From: Agromyces laixinhei
GTDB taxonomy: Bacteria > Actinomycetota > Actinomycetes > Actinomycetales > Microbacteriaceae
Direction of reading: 5' to 3'
Assembly: GCF_006337065.1 (NCBI RefSeq)
Contig: NZ_CP040872.1
Span: 2,852,001-2,916,000, forward strand
Length of the DNA stretch: 64,000 bases
Shown here in pieces: positions 42,647-52,667 of the stretch. The notes under the pieces are model-generated. The model worked only from the letters and a program-made list of their open reading frames with translations. It was not told the origin of the DNA and searched no databases. Every line of letters starts with the position of its first letter. The first letter of the stretch is position 1. Both the position numbers and the translations under genes were made by a program.

Positions 42647-43216
42647 CTAACCGACCGCTTCGACGGGCACCGAGTCGAGCCAGCCGCGGAGCATCGTCTT
42701 CGACTCGGCGAGGCCGTCGCCGCTCGCCATGCGGCCGCGCACGAGACCGATCGCGGTCTTTCCCGCGCCCCGCGAGGTCGCCGAAGCGAGCACGAACTCG
42801 CCGCCCGCGAGTGGGAACCGGGCGGTCGGATGCTTCGCACCGAGGTTCAGGGCGAGCGGTTCGACACCGGTCCGCGCCGTCACGACCTCGGCGAGCGCAC
42901 GCAGCGCCGGTCCGACCTCGGCGGCGATCGTTCGGGTGACGCTCACCTCGAACGTGCCGTCCTGCCGCTGACCCGGCAGACGGATGCCTCGTGCCTGCTC
43001 GTACCCGACGGTGACGCCCTGCGCCCACCACGGGTCGACCCCCTGCTCCGTCACGAGCCAGTGCGCGATCGCCTGATGCTTCCACCCCGTGCCGCCGGCC
43101 GCGTCGAGCAGGGCGAACCACTCCTCGCGCTTCTTGCCCGTGGCACTCACGACCGCGTCGTCTCCGACCGCTTCGGCGCTGCCTCCGACGGCGCGGCCGC
43201 TTCCTCGCTTCGCCAT
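42647..43216 (-). CDS. DUF4287-like protein
   Basis: About 189 residues from ATG 43216 (MAKRGSGR); a GTG at 43243 would add nine. TGKKREEWFALLDAAGG...HQAIAHWLVTEQGVDPWWAQGVTVGYEQARG (residues about 30-80) is the DUF4287 pattern. The second half (FEVSVTRTIAAEVGPALRALAEV) resembles an AHSA1/START-like domain. It is inserted between rsmA and ispE, where many genomes have no gene. Function unknown. Confidence 0.7.
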   Translation of the reverse strand: MAKRGSGRAVGGSAEAVGDDAVVSATGKKREEWFALLDAAGGTGWKHQAIAHWLVTEQGVDPWWAQGVTVGYEQARGIRLPGQRQDGTFEVSVTRTIAAEVGPALRALAEVVTARTGVEPLALNLGAKHPTARFPLAGGEFVLASATSRGAGKTAIGLVRGRMASGDGLAESKTMLRGWLDSVPVEAVG

Positions 43217-43264
43217 GCCCGCCACCCCCGTGTCCGTCCCCACGGCACCAACGCTAGCGCGAGA

Positions 43265-44137
43265 TCACACCGCGCGCGCGATGCGCAGGAAGTCGGCGAC
43301 GGTGAGCTGCTCGCCACGAGCCTGCGGGTCGACTCCCGCGGTCTCGAGCACGGTGGTTGCCTGAGCCGAACCGCCGCCGAGCGCCGTCCCGAGTGACTGC
43401 CGCAGCATCTTGCGTCGCTGCTGGAAGGCCGCATCGACGAGGGCGAACGTCGCGACCCGCTCTGCCTCGGTGCCCGGGGCATCCGCTCGCTCGAAGCCGA
43501 CGAGCACCGAGTCGACGTTCGGCACGGGCCAGAAGACCATGCGCGAGACCTGGCCGGCCGTTCGCCAGTCGCCGTACCAGGCGGCCTTGACGCTCGGTGC
43601 GCCGTAGACCTTCGAGCCGGGTTCGGCGGCCAGGCGGTAGCCCACTTCGGCCTGCACCATGACGATGCCCGACTGCAGGGAGTCGAAGTGCTCGAGCAGG
43701 TGCAAGAGCACCGGCACCGAGACGTTGTACGGCAGGTTCGCGACGAGACGCTCGGGCGCGCCCGGCAGTTCGGTGACGCGCATCGCGTCGTCGGTCACGA
43801 CCGTGAGCACGGTGCCGGGCTGCATGATCGCCGCGGTGTGCGGCAATTGGGCGGCCAGGCGCTTGTCGATCTCCACGGCGATGACGGATGCCCCGGACTC
43901 GAGGAGCCCGAGCGTCAGCGAGCCGAGCCCGGGGCCGATCTCGAGCACGGTCTCGCCTGCCTGCACCCCCGCGGTCTGCACGATACGCCGTACGGTGTTC
44001 GCGTCGTGCACGAAGTTCTGCCCGAGCTTCTTCGTCGGCGTGACGTCGAGCAGTTGCGCAAGGTCACGGATCTCCGACGGCCCGAGCAGGCGCGGCTCGG
44101 TCGCGGCGTCCTCGGCAGCGTGCCGATGCGCGTTCAC
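43265..44137 (-). CDS. rsmA: 16S rRNA (adenine1518/1519-N6)-dimethyltransferase
   Basis: 290 residues from GTG 44137, which overlaps the tatD stop (GTGA). [18 protein letters not shown] at the start, SAM motif [26 protein letters not shown], and the catalytic [15 protein letters not shown] (NxxY). [22 protein letters not shown] is also family-typical. It dimethylates two adenines in helix 45 of 16S rRNA; loss confers kasugamycin resistance. Confidence 0.96.
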   Translation of the reverse strand: MNAHRHAAEDAATEPRLLGPSEIRDLAQLLDVTPTKKLGQNFVHDANTVRRIVQTAGVQAGETVLEIGPGLGSLTLGLLESGASVIAVEIDKRLAAQLPHTAAIMQPGTVLTVVTDDAMRVTELPGAPERLVANLPYNVSVPVLLHLLEHFDSLQSGIVMVQAEVGYRLAAEPGSKVYGAPSVKAAWYGDWRTAGQVSRMVFWPVPNVDSVLVGFERADAPGTEAERVATFALVDAAFQQRRKMLRQSLGTALGGGSAQATTVLETAGVDPQARGEQLTVADFLRIARAV

Positions 44138-45042
44138 GCCGTCGCCTCCATCACGGGCTCAGTCTGCCACGGGCCGTACACCGCCACGGTGTTCGCCGCG
44201 AGCCGTTCGCAGAACTCATCGAGCGGGGCTTCCAGCACCTCGGCCATGAATCGCACCGTGTGCGGCACGAGGTAGGGGGCATTCGGGCGGCCGCGCAGCG
44301 GCACGGGCGTCAGGTACGGGGCATCCGTCTCGACGAGGATGCGATCGCGCGGCGCGACCCGCAGCGCCTCGCGCAGGTTCTCGGCGTTCTTGAACGTGAC
44401 GTTGCCGGCGAACGAGAGGTACCAGCCCTCGCCCGCCGCGAGGCGCGCGAGCTCCTCGCCGCCCGAGAAGCAATGGAAGACCGTGCGGTCGGGTGCGCCG
44501 ACACGGCGAAGCGTCGCGACGACGTCGTCGTGCGCCTCGCGATCGTGGATCTGCAGGGCGAGCCCGTGCCGCTTCGCGATGTCGATGTGCGCCTCGAACG
44601 AGCGGAACTGTGCGCCCCGCCCGTCGTCGCCGGTGCGGAAGAAGTCGAGCCCGGTCTCGCCGATCGCGCGCACCCGCGGGCCGGCTGCGAGTTCGTCGAT
44701 CACGGCGAGCGCCTCGTCGAGCGTGCCGGATGCCTCGAGGTCGGGCGCCTCGTTCGGGTGCAGCGCGACCGCGGCGAGCAGCCGCGGCTCACGCGCCGCG
44801 ACCTCGGCAGACCAGCGGCTCGTCGCGACATCCGTGCCGACCTGCACGGCACCGGCGATGCCGACGGATGCCGCGCGCTCGAGGTGCTCGTGCACGTCGA
44901 TGGGCAGCGCGCCGTCGGCGATCTCGAGGTGCGTGTGGTTGTCGTACACCGCCACAGGCAGCGGCTCGGGCGCCGGCGGGTACTCGGCGGCACGGCCGCC
45001 GTCGGAGCGGGTGCGAAGGTGTGCGGGCGAGGGGTCGCTCAC
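44134..45042 (-). CDS. TatD family metal-dependent hydrolase
   Basis: About 302 residues. The TIM-barrel metal sites are [13 protein letters not shown] (His-x-His), [11 protein letters not shown] (Glu), [12 protein letters not shown] (His), FHCFSGG (His) and [13 protein letters not shown] (Asp). These are complete for a TatD/YcfH nuclease. GTG 45042 or 45060 are the candidate starts; no ATG is in frame near. It lies between metG and rsmA, the common actinobacterial order. It probably acts as a 3'-5' DNA exonuclease or in quality control. Confidence 0.92.
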   Translation of the reverse strand: MSDPSPAHLRTRSDGGRAAEYPPAPEPLPVAVYDNHTHLEIADGALPIDVHEHLERAASVGIAGAVQVGTDVATSRWSAEVAAREPRLLAAVALHPNEAPDLEASGTLDEALAVIDELAAGPRVRAIGETGLDFFRTGDDGRGAQFRSFEAHIDIAKRHGLALQIHDREAHDDVVATLRRVGAPDRTVFHCFSGGEELARLAAGEGWYLSFAGNVTFKNAENLREALRVAPRDRILVETDAPYLTPVPLRGRPNAPYLVPHTVRFMAEVLEAPLDEFCERLAANTVAVYGPWQTEPVMEATA

Positions 45043-45064
45043 GCCGCTGTTGCTCCGCACCGCA

Positions 45065-46624
45065 TCATTCCGCCACCTCGACACGCGGGAAGAGCGCTTC
45101 GAGCGGCGCGACCTGCGTGCCCGTCGCCCACTCGTTGGCGCGGTCGATGCGCTGCTCCTGCACGGCACCCGGGGCGCCGAGCGCGGTCCAGAGCTTCGCG
45201 GTCGCGATCGGCAGCACGGGCGAGAGCAGCACGGCGAGCGTGCCGAGGCCGTGGTAGGCGGTGGCGAGCACCGTCTCGAGTCGGTCGCGCTTGGCCGGAT
45301 CCTTCGCGAGCATCCACGGCTCCTCGGTCGTGAGGTAGCCGTTGAGCGCGTCGACGAGCTCCCAGGCGGCGCCGATCGCGTCGTGGATCGCGAGACGATC
45401 GATGGCCTCCCACGACGCATCCGTAGCCCGCTGTTCGACCGCACCGATCTCGAGGTCGGCGCCGGTCAGGGTGCCGGCGGCGGGCACGGCGCCGTCGCAG
45501 TAGCGGGTGATCATCGCCACGACCCGCGAGGCGAGGTTGCCGAAGCCGTTCGCGAGCTCGGCCTGGTAGCGCGCCGCCAGGTCTTCCCACGAGAACGAGC
45601 CGTCTTGACCGAATGCGATCGCGCGCAGGAAGTAGTAGCGGAACGCGTCGGAGCCGAAGGTCTCGGTGATCTGCTCGGGGGCGATGCCCGTGAGCTTCGA
45701 CTTCGACATCTTCTCGCCGCCGACGAGGAGCCAACCGTGACCGAACACGCCCTTCGGCACCTCGAGCCCTGCGGCCATCAGCATGGCCGGCCAGATCACG
45801 GCGTGGAACCGCAGGATGTCTTTCCCGACGATGTGCTGCGCGGGCCAGCGACGGGCGAACTCCTCGTCGTCCTGCCCATAGCCGGCGGCCGTGACGTAGT
45901 TCAGCAGGGCGTCGAACCACACGTAGACGACATGCGTCTCGTCCCACGGCACCTTCACGCCCCAATCGAACGTGGAGCGCGAGATCGAGAGGTCGGCGAG
46001 CCCCTGCTTCACGAATGAGACGACCTCGTTGCGCGCCGATTCGGGCTGCACGAAATCGGCCCGATCCTCGTAGAGGGCGAGCAGCTTGTCGCCGAAGGCG
46101 GACATGCGGAAGAAGTAGTTCTTCTCGTGCAGCAGCTCGACCGGCTTGGAGTGGATCGCGCAGACCAGCTGACCTTCGTACTCCCCGGCCCCCGGCACGA
46201 GTTCGGACTGCTGCTTGTACTCCTCGCAGCCGACGCAGTAGTAGCCCTCGTACTCGCCGGTGTAGATGTGCCCGTCGTCGTAGAGCTTCTGCAGGAACTT
46301 CTGCACGTTCGCCTCATGGCGCTCGTCGGTCGTGCGGATGAAGTCGTCGTTGGCGATGTCGATCGTCTCGAGCAGCGGAATCCACGCCTCGGCCACGAGC
46401 TTGTCGGCCCACTGCTTCGGGGTCACGCCGTTGGCGGTGGCGGTGCGCAGGATCTTCTGGCCGTGCTCGTCGGTGCCCGTGAGCATCCAGGTGTCTTCAC
46501 CCGCCTGGCGGTGCCAGCGCGCGAGCACGTCGGCGGCCACCTCCGTGTAGGCGTGCCCGATGTGGGGCACGTCATTCACGTAGAAAATGGGCGTGGTGAT
46601 ATAGAACGAGGAGCCGTCGGCCAT
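45065..46624 (-). CDS. metG: Methionine--tRNA ligase
   Basis: 519 residues, class Ia. The HIGH motif is TTPIFYVNDVPHIGHAYTEVAAD, KMSKS is GGEKMSKSKLTGI near residue 300, and the connective domain holds CVGCEEYKQQ and a second Cys (LVCAIH). The protein lacks the C-terminal tRNA-binding (EMAP) domain, which is normal for the short actinobacterial form. FDALLNYVTAAGY and DILRFHAVIWPAML are conserved. It is first in the tatD-rsmA-ispE cluster. Confidence 0.97.
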   Translation of the reverse strand: MADGSSFYITTPIFYVNDVPHIGHAYTEVAADVLARWHRQAGEDTWMLTGTDEHGQKILRTATANGVTPKQWADKLVAEAWIPLLETIDIANDDFIRTTDERHEANVQKFLQKLYDDGHIYTGEYEGYYCVGCEEYKQQSELVPGAGEYEGQLVCAIHSKPVELLHEKNYFFRMSAFGDKLLALYEDRADFVQPESARNEVVSFVKQGLADLSISRSTFDWGVKVPWDETHVVYVWFDALLNYVTAAGYGQDDEEFARRWPAQHIVGKDILRFHAVIWPAMLMAAGLEVPKGVFGHGWLLVGGEKMSKSKLTGIAPEQITETFGSDAFRYYFLRAIAFGQDGSFSWEDLAARYQAELANGFGNLASRVVAMITRYCDGAVPAAGTLTGADLEIGAVEQRATDASWEAIDRLAIHDAIGAAWELVDALNGYLTTEEPWMLAKDPAKRDRLETVLATAYHGLGTLAVLLSPVLPIATAKLWTALGAPGAVQEQRIDRANEWATGTQVAPLEALFPRVEVAE

Positions 46625-46634
46625 GCCGTCAATC

Positions 46635-47747
46635 CTACGGGCGAGCGGATGTCCCGGAGTTCCGGTTACGCCGTCGCCGGCGCACGCTCCCGTCGCCGAT
46701 GGCAGGCGGCACCGCCTCCTCCACCTCCATGTGCTCGTGCGGGGTCGCCACGCCGAGCGTCACGTCCTGCTCCTTGATGCCGGGTTCGTGCACTCGCTGC
46801 CCGGGGTAGTCGACGACCCGCAACCCGAGCACGATCTTGCCCGGCGCCTCGCGGCGATCGAGCGCCCGATAGGCGTCGGCGACGGACTCGAGCGGGAAGA
46901 CGTCGGCGATCGGCAGCCGCACCCGTCGCGCGGCGACGAGAGCGGCGACCCGGCCGAGCGCCACGACGTCGCCGGGCGAGACCTTGACGACGTCCTGCTC
47001 CTGCACGGCATCCCAGTCGAGCACGGTGAGGATCCGCGTTCGCGGCACCCCGAGCGCGATCGCCTCGCCGCTCTGCCCGCCGAGGAAGTCGAGAAAGCCC
47101 GTGATCGGCCCGGGAGCGACCAGTCGCACGCGATCTGCCAGGTCGGGCCCGTACTCGACCGGCAGCACCCCGAACTGCCGCAGGAAGTCGAACCTCGTCT
47201 CGACGCTCGTGCCGATCACCGTGGCGCCCCGCATTCGGGCGAACTGGGCTGCGAGACATCCGACCCCGCCTGCGGCGGCCGTGATGACGATCGTGTCGGC
47301 CGACGAGAGGGCGAGCGCCTCGACCGCCGTCCATGCAGTCGTGCCGGCCACGTAGAGGGAGCCTGCCACCTCCCACGTGAGCTCGGGCTGCTTCGCCAGG
47401 AGTTGGCGTTCGGGCACGACCACATGGCTCGCGTGAGCGCCGCGCTCGACGAATCCCATCACCTCGTCGCCGCGCGAGAACGCCGACGCTCCCGGGCCCG
47501 CCGACACGACGACGCCGGCGAGGTCGTGCCCTTGCGGCGAGGGAAGCGTCACTGGCCAGCGCTCGGGATGGTCGCCGCGCCGGAGCGAACTCTCGACCGG
47601 GTTCAGCCCGGTCGCGAACACCTCGACGAGCACTTCGGCCTCGCCCGGCACCGGCATCGGTGTCTCGACGATCTCGAGCACCTCCGGTCCGCCGTGCTCG
47701 GAGAATCGGACGACAACGGCAGGGTCGTCGGTCGGGTCGTGAGTCAT
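46635..47747 (-). CDS. NADPH:quinone reductase-like MDR family oxidoreductase
   Basis: 370 residues. N-terminal VVRFSEHGGPEVLEIVETPMPVPG and the GHDLAGVVVSAGPG block, the Rossmann VITAAAGGVGCLAAQFARMRGATVIGT. No structural-zinc Cys cluster is present. A C-terminal tail of about 50 residues (HEHMEVEEAVPPAIGDGSVRRRRRNRN) exceeds the family and is basic. It is 10 bp upstream of metG and may be co-transcribed. Substrate unknown. Confidence 0.85.
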   Translation of the reverse strand: MTHDPTDDPAVVVRFSEHGGPEVLEIVETPMPVPGEAEVLVEVFATGLNPVESSLRRGDHPERWPVTLPSPQGHDLAGVVVSAGPGASAFSRGDEVMGFVERGAHASHVVVPERQLLAKQPELTWEVAGSLYVAGTTAWTAVEALALSSADTIVITAAAGGVGCLAAQFARMRGATVIGTSVETRFDFLRQFGVLPVEYGPDLADRVRLVAPGPITGFLDFLGGQSGEAIALGVPRTRILTVLDWDAVQEQDVVKVSPGDVVALGRVAALVAARRVRLPIADVFPLESVADAYRALDRREAPGKIVLGLRVVDYPGQRVHEPGIKEQDVTLGVATPHEHMEVEEAVPPAIGDGSVRRRRRNRNSGTSARP

Positions 47748-47869
47748 CTCGCACCTCCACCGCTCTGCGGTACTGCCATTGTGCGCCCTCCCCGAGGATT
47801 ACGACAGGGCTGGACGCGGTGCACCACGACCGGTAGGCACCCGGCGGCACGACTCGGAGGCCGGCTGAG

Positions 47870-48694
47870 TCAGCCTCCCTTGCGTGCGTGCAGGGCCGCC
47901 TCGTAGAGATCGCGCGTACTGAGGCCGCTCTCGGCCGCGACGAGGGCGGCGGCGTCCTTCATGCGGGTTCCGGATGCTGCGAGCTCGAGCACCCGCGCGA
48001 GCGCGTTCTCGGGGTTCGCCTCCTGTTCGGCGGCGCCGCCCACGACGATCACGATCTCTCCCCGCACCCCGCCCTCGGCCCACGTCGCGAGCTCGCCGAG
48101 CGGGCCGCGTCTCACCTCCTCGTAGAGCTTGGTGAGTTCACGGCAGACAGCGGCCGGCCGATCGGCGCCGAACGCCTCGGCAAGCGAGGAGAGACTCGCC
48201 GCGAGTCTCGACGGCGCCTCGAAGAAGAGCAATGTGCGGCGATCGCCCGCGAGCTCGGCGAGCCGGCGGCCGCGCTCCCCCGCCTTGCGCGGCAGGAACC
48301 CCTCGAAGGCGAAGCGGTCGGTCGGCATTCCCGACACGGCGAGCGCGGTGATCACGGCCGACGGCCCTGGGATGGCCGTGACCGTCACGCCGGCGCCGGC
48401 CGCTGCGGCGACGAGCGGGAACCCCGGATCCGACACGGTCGGCATACCGGCGTCGCTGAGCACGAGCAGGTCGGCGTCGCGAGCGAGTTCGACGAGTTCG
48501 GCGGCCTTGTGCCGTTCGTTGTGCTCGTGCAGGGCGATGAGCCTCGGCCGGTTCTCGATGCCGAGACCGGCGAGCAGCCGCTGGGTCACCCGGGTGTCTT
48601 CGGAGGCGACGACGACCGCGTGCTCGAGCGCGTCGCGAAGTCGGGCGGAAGCGTCGCCGAGGTTGCCGATGGGCGTCGCCGCGAGGATGATCAT
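47870..48694 (-). CDS. rsmI: 16S rRNA (cytidine1402-2'-O)-methyltransferase
   Basis: 274 residues. MIILAATPIGNLGDASARLRDAL at the start, VASEDTRVTQRLL, ALHEHNERHKAAEL, LVLSDAGMPTVSDPGFPLV and AIPGPSAVITALAVSGMPTDRFAFEGFLPRKAGER are diagnostic of RsmI. ATG 48694 is preferred (MIILAATP); ATG 48706 would add four residues. It methylates C1402 in the decoding centre. It is divergent from the PMT gene, the common actinobacterial arrangement. Confidence 0.96.
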   Translation of the reverse strand: MIILAATPIGNLGDASARLRDALEHAVVVASEDTRVTQRLLAGLGIENRPRLIALHEHNERHKAAELVELARDADLLVLSDAGMPTVSDPGFPLVAAAAGAGVTVTAIPGPSAVITALAVSGMPTDRFAFEGFLPRKAGERGRRLAELAGDRRTLLFFEAPSRLAASLSSLAEAFGADRPAAVCRELTKLYEEVRRGPLGELATWAEGGVRGEIVIVVGGAAEQEANPENALARVLELAASGTRMKDAAALVAAESGLSTRDLYEAALHARKGG

Positions 48695-48745
48695 GGCCTC
48701 AAGCATGACACCAGGCCGGCCGCCCGCCTCGTTTAGGGTTGGCGC

Positions 48746-50407
48746 ATGGGAGTGGAGCCGGGCGCCGTCGAGACACGCGAGGAGCGCACCGACGAAGCTT
48801 CCGCTCACGACGAGGCATCCGCTCACGACGAACCCGTGGCGGAACGCCGCGGTTCGCGGCTCGACGACTGGTGGGGCCGGGTGCTGTCGACGCCGCGCCG
48901 GCGCACCATCTGGTACTGGGGCGGCCCGATCCTCGTCACGTTGCTCGCCGCCGCGCTGCGATTCTGGAACCTCGGGAACCCGCAGACGCTCGTGTTCGAC
49001 GAGACCTACTACGTCAAAGACGCCTGGACCCTGTTGCAGAACGGCTACGAGTCGAGCTGGCCGGAGGGGGCGAACGACGAATTCGCCGCCGGCGACACGG
49101 ACGTCTTCAGCGACGACCCCGCCTACGTCGTGCACCCGCCGCTCGGCAAGTGGATGATCTCGCTCGGCATGGCGGCGTTCGGTGCCGGCGACGCCTTCTG
49201 GTGGCGCGCTTCGACCGCGCTCGCGGGCACGATCGCCGTCTTCCTGATGACGGTCGTCGCCCGGCGACTCTTCGCGTCGACGATCCTCGCGGTCATCGCA
49301 GGCCTGCTGTTCGCGGTCGACGGCAACGCGATCGTGATGTCGCGTGTGGCCCTGCTCGACAACTGGGTGATGTTCTTCGCGCTCATCGGGTTCTGGTTCG
49401 TGCTGCTCGACCGGGGCAGATCCGCCCGCCTGCTCGACGAGCGGCTGGAGTCCGCCCGCGCATCGGGACGAGAACCGCACTACGGGCCCGCGCTCTGGGC
49501 TCGCCCGTGGGTCGTCGCCGCCGGCGTCGCGTTCGGCGCCGCGACCGCGGTGAAGTGGTCGGGTCTCTGGTTCCTCGCGGCGTTCGGCCTCTACCTCGTC
49601 ATCGTCGACGCCGTCGCCCGCCGCCGCGCCGGAGTGCCGTTCTGGCTCTCGGCGTCGATCCTGAAGCAGGGACCGGTCAGCTTCCTGCTTCTCGTGCCCG
49701 CCGCCGCCGCGGTGTACCTCGCGTCGTGGACGGGCTGGCTCGTGACGGCCGGCGGGTACTACCGGCACTGGGCCGAAGAGGCCGGCAACGCCGCGACCGG
49801 ATGGCTCTCATGGGTGCCGCTCTCACTGCAGAGCCTCTGGCACTACCACGAGGCCGCCTACGGGTTTCACATCGGCGTGCACGGCGAGCATCAGTGGCAG
49901 TCGAACCCGCTCACCTGGCTCGTCATGATGCGCCCGACGAACATGCACTTCGCAGCGACGGACGATGGCTCCGGCGGCTGCGGCGGCGACACCTGCTGGT
50001 CGTCGATCATCGGGATCGGCAACCCCTTCATCTGGTGGGCCGCGGCCGCCGCGTGCCTCTACCTCGTGTATCGGCTCGTGCGCTACCGGGAGTGGCAGGT
50101 CGGGGCGATTCTCGTGGGACTCGCGGCCGGTTACCTGCCGTGGCTCGGCTACCTGGACCGCACCGTCTTCCAGTTCTACTCGATCGCGTTCGAACCGTTC
50201 ACCGTGCTCGGGCTCGTCTTCGTGATCGGGCTCGTGCTGGGGCGTCGCGACGATCCATACTGGCGGCGCGAGCGCGGCGTCGCCATCGTCGTCATCTACC
50301 TCGCGTTCGTGCTCGCGATCTCGGCGTTCTTCTTCCCGATCTGGTCGGGCATGCCGGTGACGCCCACGTTCCGGCAGCTGCATTTCTGGCTGCCGAGCTG
50401 GAGCTGA
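48746..50407 (+). CDS. Protein O-mannosyltransferase (PMT family, GT39)
   Basis: 553 residues with about 10 to 11 membrane helices. The catalytic Asp-Glu lies in VFDETYYVKDAWTLL in the first extracytoplasmic loop; HPPLGKWMISLGMAAF and SRVALLDNWVMFFALIGFW follow, all Rv1002c-like. A soluble N-terminus of about 50 residues includes a short repeat (EASAHDEASAHDE). It moves mannose from polyprenyl-phosphate-mannose to secreted proteins during Sec export. Position beside rsmI matches mycobacteria. Confidence 0.94.
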   Translation: MGVEPGAVETREERTDEASAHDEASAHDEPVAERRGSRLDDWWGRVLSTPRRRTIWYWGGPILVTLLAAALRFWNLGNPQTLVFDETYYVKDAWTLLQNGYESSWPEGANDEFAAGDTDVFSDDPAYVVHPPLGKWMISLGMAAFGAGDAFWWRASTALAGTIAVFLMTVVARRLFASTILAVIAGLLFAVDGNAIVMSRVALLDNWVMFFALIGFWFVLLDRGRSARLLDERLESARASGREPHYGPALWARPWVVAAGVAFGAATAVKWSGLWFLAAFGLYLVIVDAVARRRAGVPFWLSASILKQGPVSFLLLVPAAAAVYLASWTGWLVTAGGYYRHWAEEAGNAATGWLSWVPLSLQSLWHYHEAAYGFHIGVHGEHQWQSNPLTWLVMMRPTNMHFAATDDGSGGCGGDTCWSSIIGIGNPFIWWAAAAACLYLVYRLVRYREWQVGAILVGLAAGYLPWLGYLDRTVFQFYSIAFEPFTVLGLVFVIGLVLGRRDDPYWRRERGVAIVVIYLAFVLAISAFFFPIWSGMPVTPTFRQLHFWLPSWS

Positions 50408-50451
50408 CGGCACCGCTCACGTCTCGGCCGACGCCCCGCTGACGAAGGGCA

Positions 50452-51588
50452 TCACCCACGGAGCGGCCGGAAGAACTCGTGCATGGCGGCGGCGACCAGG
50501 TGGGGCGACTGCTTCACGGTGAAATGTCCTCCGCTCGGCAACTGCTGCCAGGCACGGATGTCTCGGTAGGTGCGCGCCGCGTAGCTGCGCGGGAACCCGC
50601 GTTCACCGTGCTGCACGGCGACACCCACCGGCACGTCGACGAACGGCATCGGCGCGGTGTCGAAGCGGTCGTCGAAGTACGCACGGAACGACGTGCCGAT
50701 ACTCTGCGTCGCCCAGTAGAGGGTGAGCGTCGTGAGCACGTCGTCATCACTCCACGCGGCACGATAGGCGTCGTCGCCGCCGCTCCAGGTGCGGAACTTC
50801 TCGACGAGCCAGGCTGCGAGGCCCGTGGGCGAATCGTTCAACCCCGCGGCGAGCGTGTCGGGCTTCGACGACTGCAGTTCGCTGTAGGCCGACTCCCCCT
50901 GCCATCTCGAATCGAGCCATGCCCGGAACCCGGTCTCCTCCTCGGTGAGATCGTGGCGCCGCTCCTCCGAGGGAAACGCGGCGTGGGTCGCGAAGAGTCC
51001 GAGCACCGATTCGGGGTGCAATGCCGCAATCCAGTCGCTCACCCAGGTGCCCACGTCTTCGCCGTAGCTCGCGTAGCGCTCGTAGCCGAGCACGTCGTGC
51101 ATGAGTGCGTGCCACTGCTCGGCGATCTCGTTCGCCACGAAATGCGCTTCGCCGGGCGCATCGGAGAACCCGAAACCGGGCAGCGACGGGATGACCACAT
51201 CGAAGGTATCGCCCGCGAGACCGCCGTGACGCGACGGATCGACGAGATACGGCACGATCGGCAGCATCTCGGCGAAGGTGTACGGCCATCCGTGGCTGAG
51301 GATGATCGGCACGGGCGCAGGGTCGCGCCGCTCCGCGCGAATCCAGGCGAAATGCACGCGGCTACCGTCGAGATCGGCGGTGAACTGCGGTATGGCGTTC
51401 AGCGAGCGCTCGATCGAACGCCAGTCGAACGGCCCACCCCAATATGCGAGGAGGCGTTCGAGCTCGACCGGATCGGTACCGGCCGACCACGGTGCTCCCG
51501 GCGTCGGCGCCGGCAATCGGCGCCGGGCGATGCGGTGGCGCAGGTCGACGAGCACGTCGTCGTCGATGTCGATCGTGAACGGCTCCAT
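50452..51588 (-). CDS. Epoxide hydrolase (EHN-type alpha/beta hydrolase)
   Basis: 378 residues. The N-terminal EHN domain is FTIDIDDDVLVDLRHRIARRRLP...WSAGTD...LLAYWGGPFDWRSIERSLNAIPQF, followed by HGWPYTFAEMLP (oxyanion) and SYGEDVGTWVSDW, where Asp is the nucleophile, and GGHFTVKQSPH (catalytic His). It is full length. It probably opens epoxides or a related substrate. It is divergent from the YeiH gene; its 3' end lies 44 bp from the PMT stop. Confidence 0.92.
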   Translation of the reverse strand: MEPFTIDIDDDVLVDLRHRIARRRLPAPTPGAPWSAGTDPVELERLLAYWGGPFDWRSIERSLNAIPQFTADLDGSRVHFAWIRAERRDPAPVPIILSHGWPYTFAEMLPIVPYLVDPSRHGGLAGDTFDVVIPSLPGFGFSDAPGEAHFVANEIAEQWHALMHDVLGYERYASYGEDVGTWVSDWIAALHPESVLGLFATHAAFPSEERRHDLTEEETGFRAWLDSRWQGESAYSELQSSKPDTLAAGLNDSPTGLAAWLVEKFRTWSGGDDAYRAAWSDDDVLTTLTLYWATQSIGTSFRAYFDDRFDTAPMPFVDVPVGVAVQHGERGFPRSYAARTYRDIRAWQQLPSGGHFTVKQSPHLVAAAMHEFFRPLRG

Positions 51589-51673
51589 GCGGTGACGCTA
51601 GCGCCGACCTCCGACAGCCGACCGGTGACGGCCGACCCCGATACCGGCATCGAGGCCGAGGTCGGCTAGCTTG

Positions 51674-52658
51674 GTGTCCGTGCGTCGTGTACTGCCGGGA
51701 CTCGTCGTCGCGGCATCCGCGGCACTCATCGCGTGGCTCTCGCATCTGGCCTTTCCCGCTGTGCCGCTCACCGCTGCCGTCGCACTCGGTATCGCCGTCG
51801 GACAGATTCCGGCCCTCCGCCCCGCGCTGGGGCGGTGCTCTCGCGCCGGGTCTGGCGGTCGCCGCACGAAGCCTGCTCCGCATCGGCATCGTGCTGCTCG
51901 GATTGAAGCTCAGCCTCGTCGACATCGCCTCGCTCGGTTGGATCTCGATCGCAACGACGGTCGCGGTGGTCGTGCTCACGTTCGTGGGCACGATCGGCCT
52001 CGGCCGTGCGCTCGGCCTGCCCGGCCACCAGCCGTTGCTCGTCGCAAGCGGATTCTCGATCTGCGGTGCCTCGGCGATCGGCGCGATGGGCGCGGCCGTG
52101 CGCGCGCGCGATGAAGAGCAGGCCGTGCCGGTCGCGCTCGTCACCCTGTGCGGCACCCTCGCCATCGCGGTGCTGCCCGCCCTGTGGCATCCGCTGGGCC
52201 TTTCGAACCTGCAGTTCGGCCACTGGGTCGGCGCCGGCGTGCATGACGTCGGCCAAGTGGTGGCGACCGCGCAGATCGCCGGCACCGCGGCCCTCGCCGT
52301 CGCCGTCGTCGTCAAGCTCACCCGGGTGCTGATGCTCGCCCCGATGGTCGCGATCACCGCTGCCGTCGAACGACGAAGGGCAGCGGATGCCGCGGGCCCC
52401 CGCCCCGCGATCGTTCCGCTCTTCGTGGCGGGCTTCCTCGCGGCCGTACTGCTGAACACCCTCGTGCCGCTGCCCGAGTGGGTGCGCTCGGGCGCCGACG
52501 CCGTGCAGACCACCCTGCTCGCGATGGCGCTCTTCGCGCTCGGCGCGTCGATACGGCTCGGCGAGCTCGCGACCACGGGCTGGCGAGCGCTCGTCGTCGG
52601 GCTCACCTCGTGGGTGCTCGTCGCAGGCCTCGCCTACGGTGCCGTGCTGCTCGGCTGA
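51674..52658 (+). pseudogene. YeiH family putative sulfate exporter, frameshifted
   Basis: The first about 52 codons from GTG 51674/51680 read VRRVLPGLVVAASAALIAWLSH...VGQIPALRPALG in one frame, the rest (GGALAPGLAVAARSLLRIGIVLLGLKLSL to the end) in the next. The switch is in a run of four G at 51829-51832; removing one G restores a continuous about 325-residue protein with about 10 helices (SGFSICGASAIGAMG, GAGVHDVGQVVATAQI). Both parts are well conserved, so it is a recent inactivation or a homopolymer sequencing error. Confidence 0.8.
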
Positions 52659-52667
52659 CGTCGCTGG

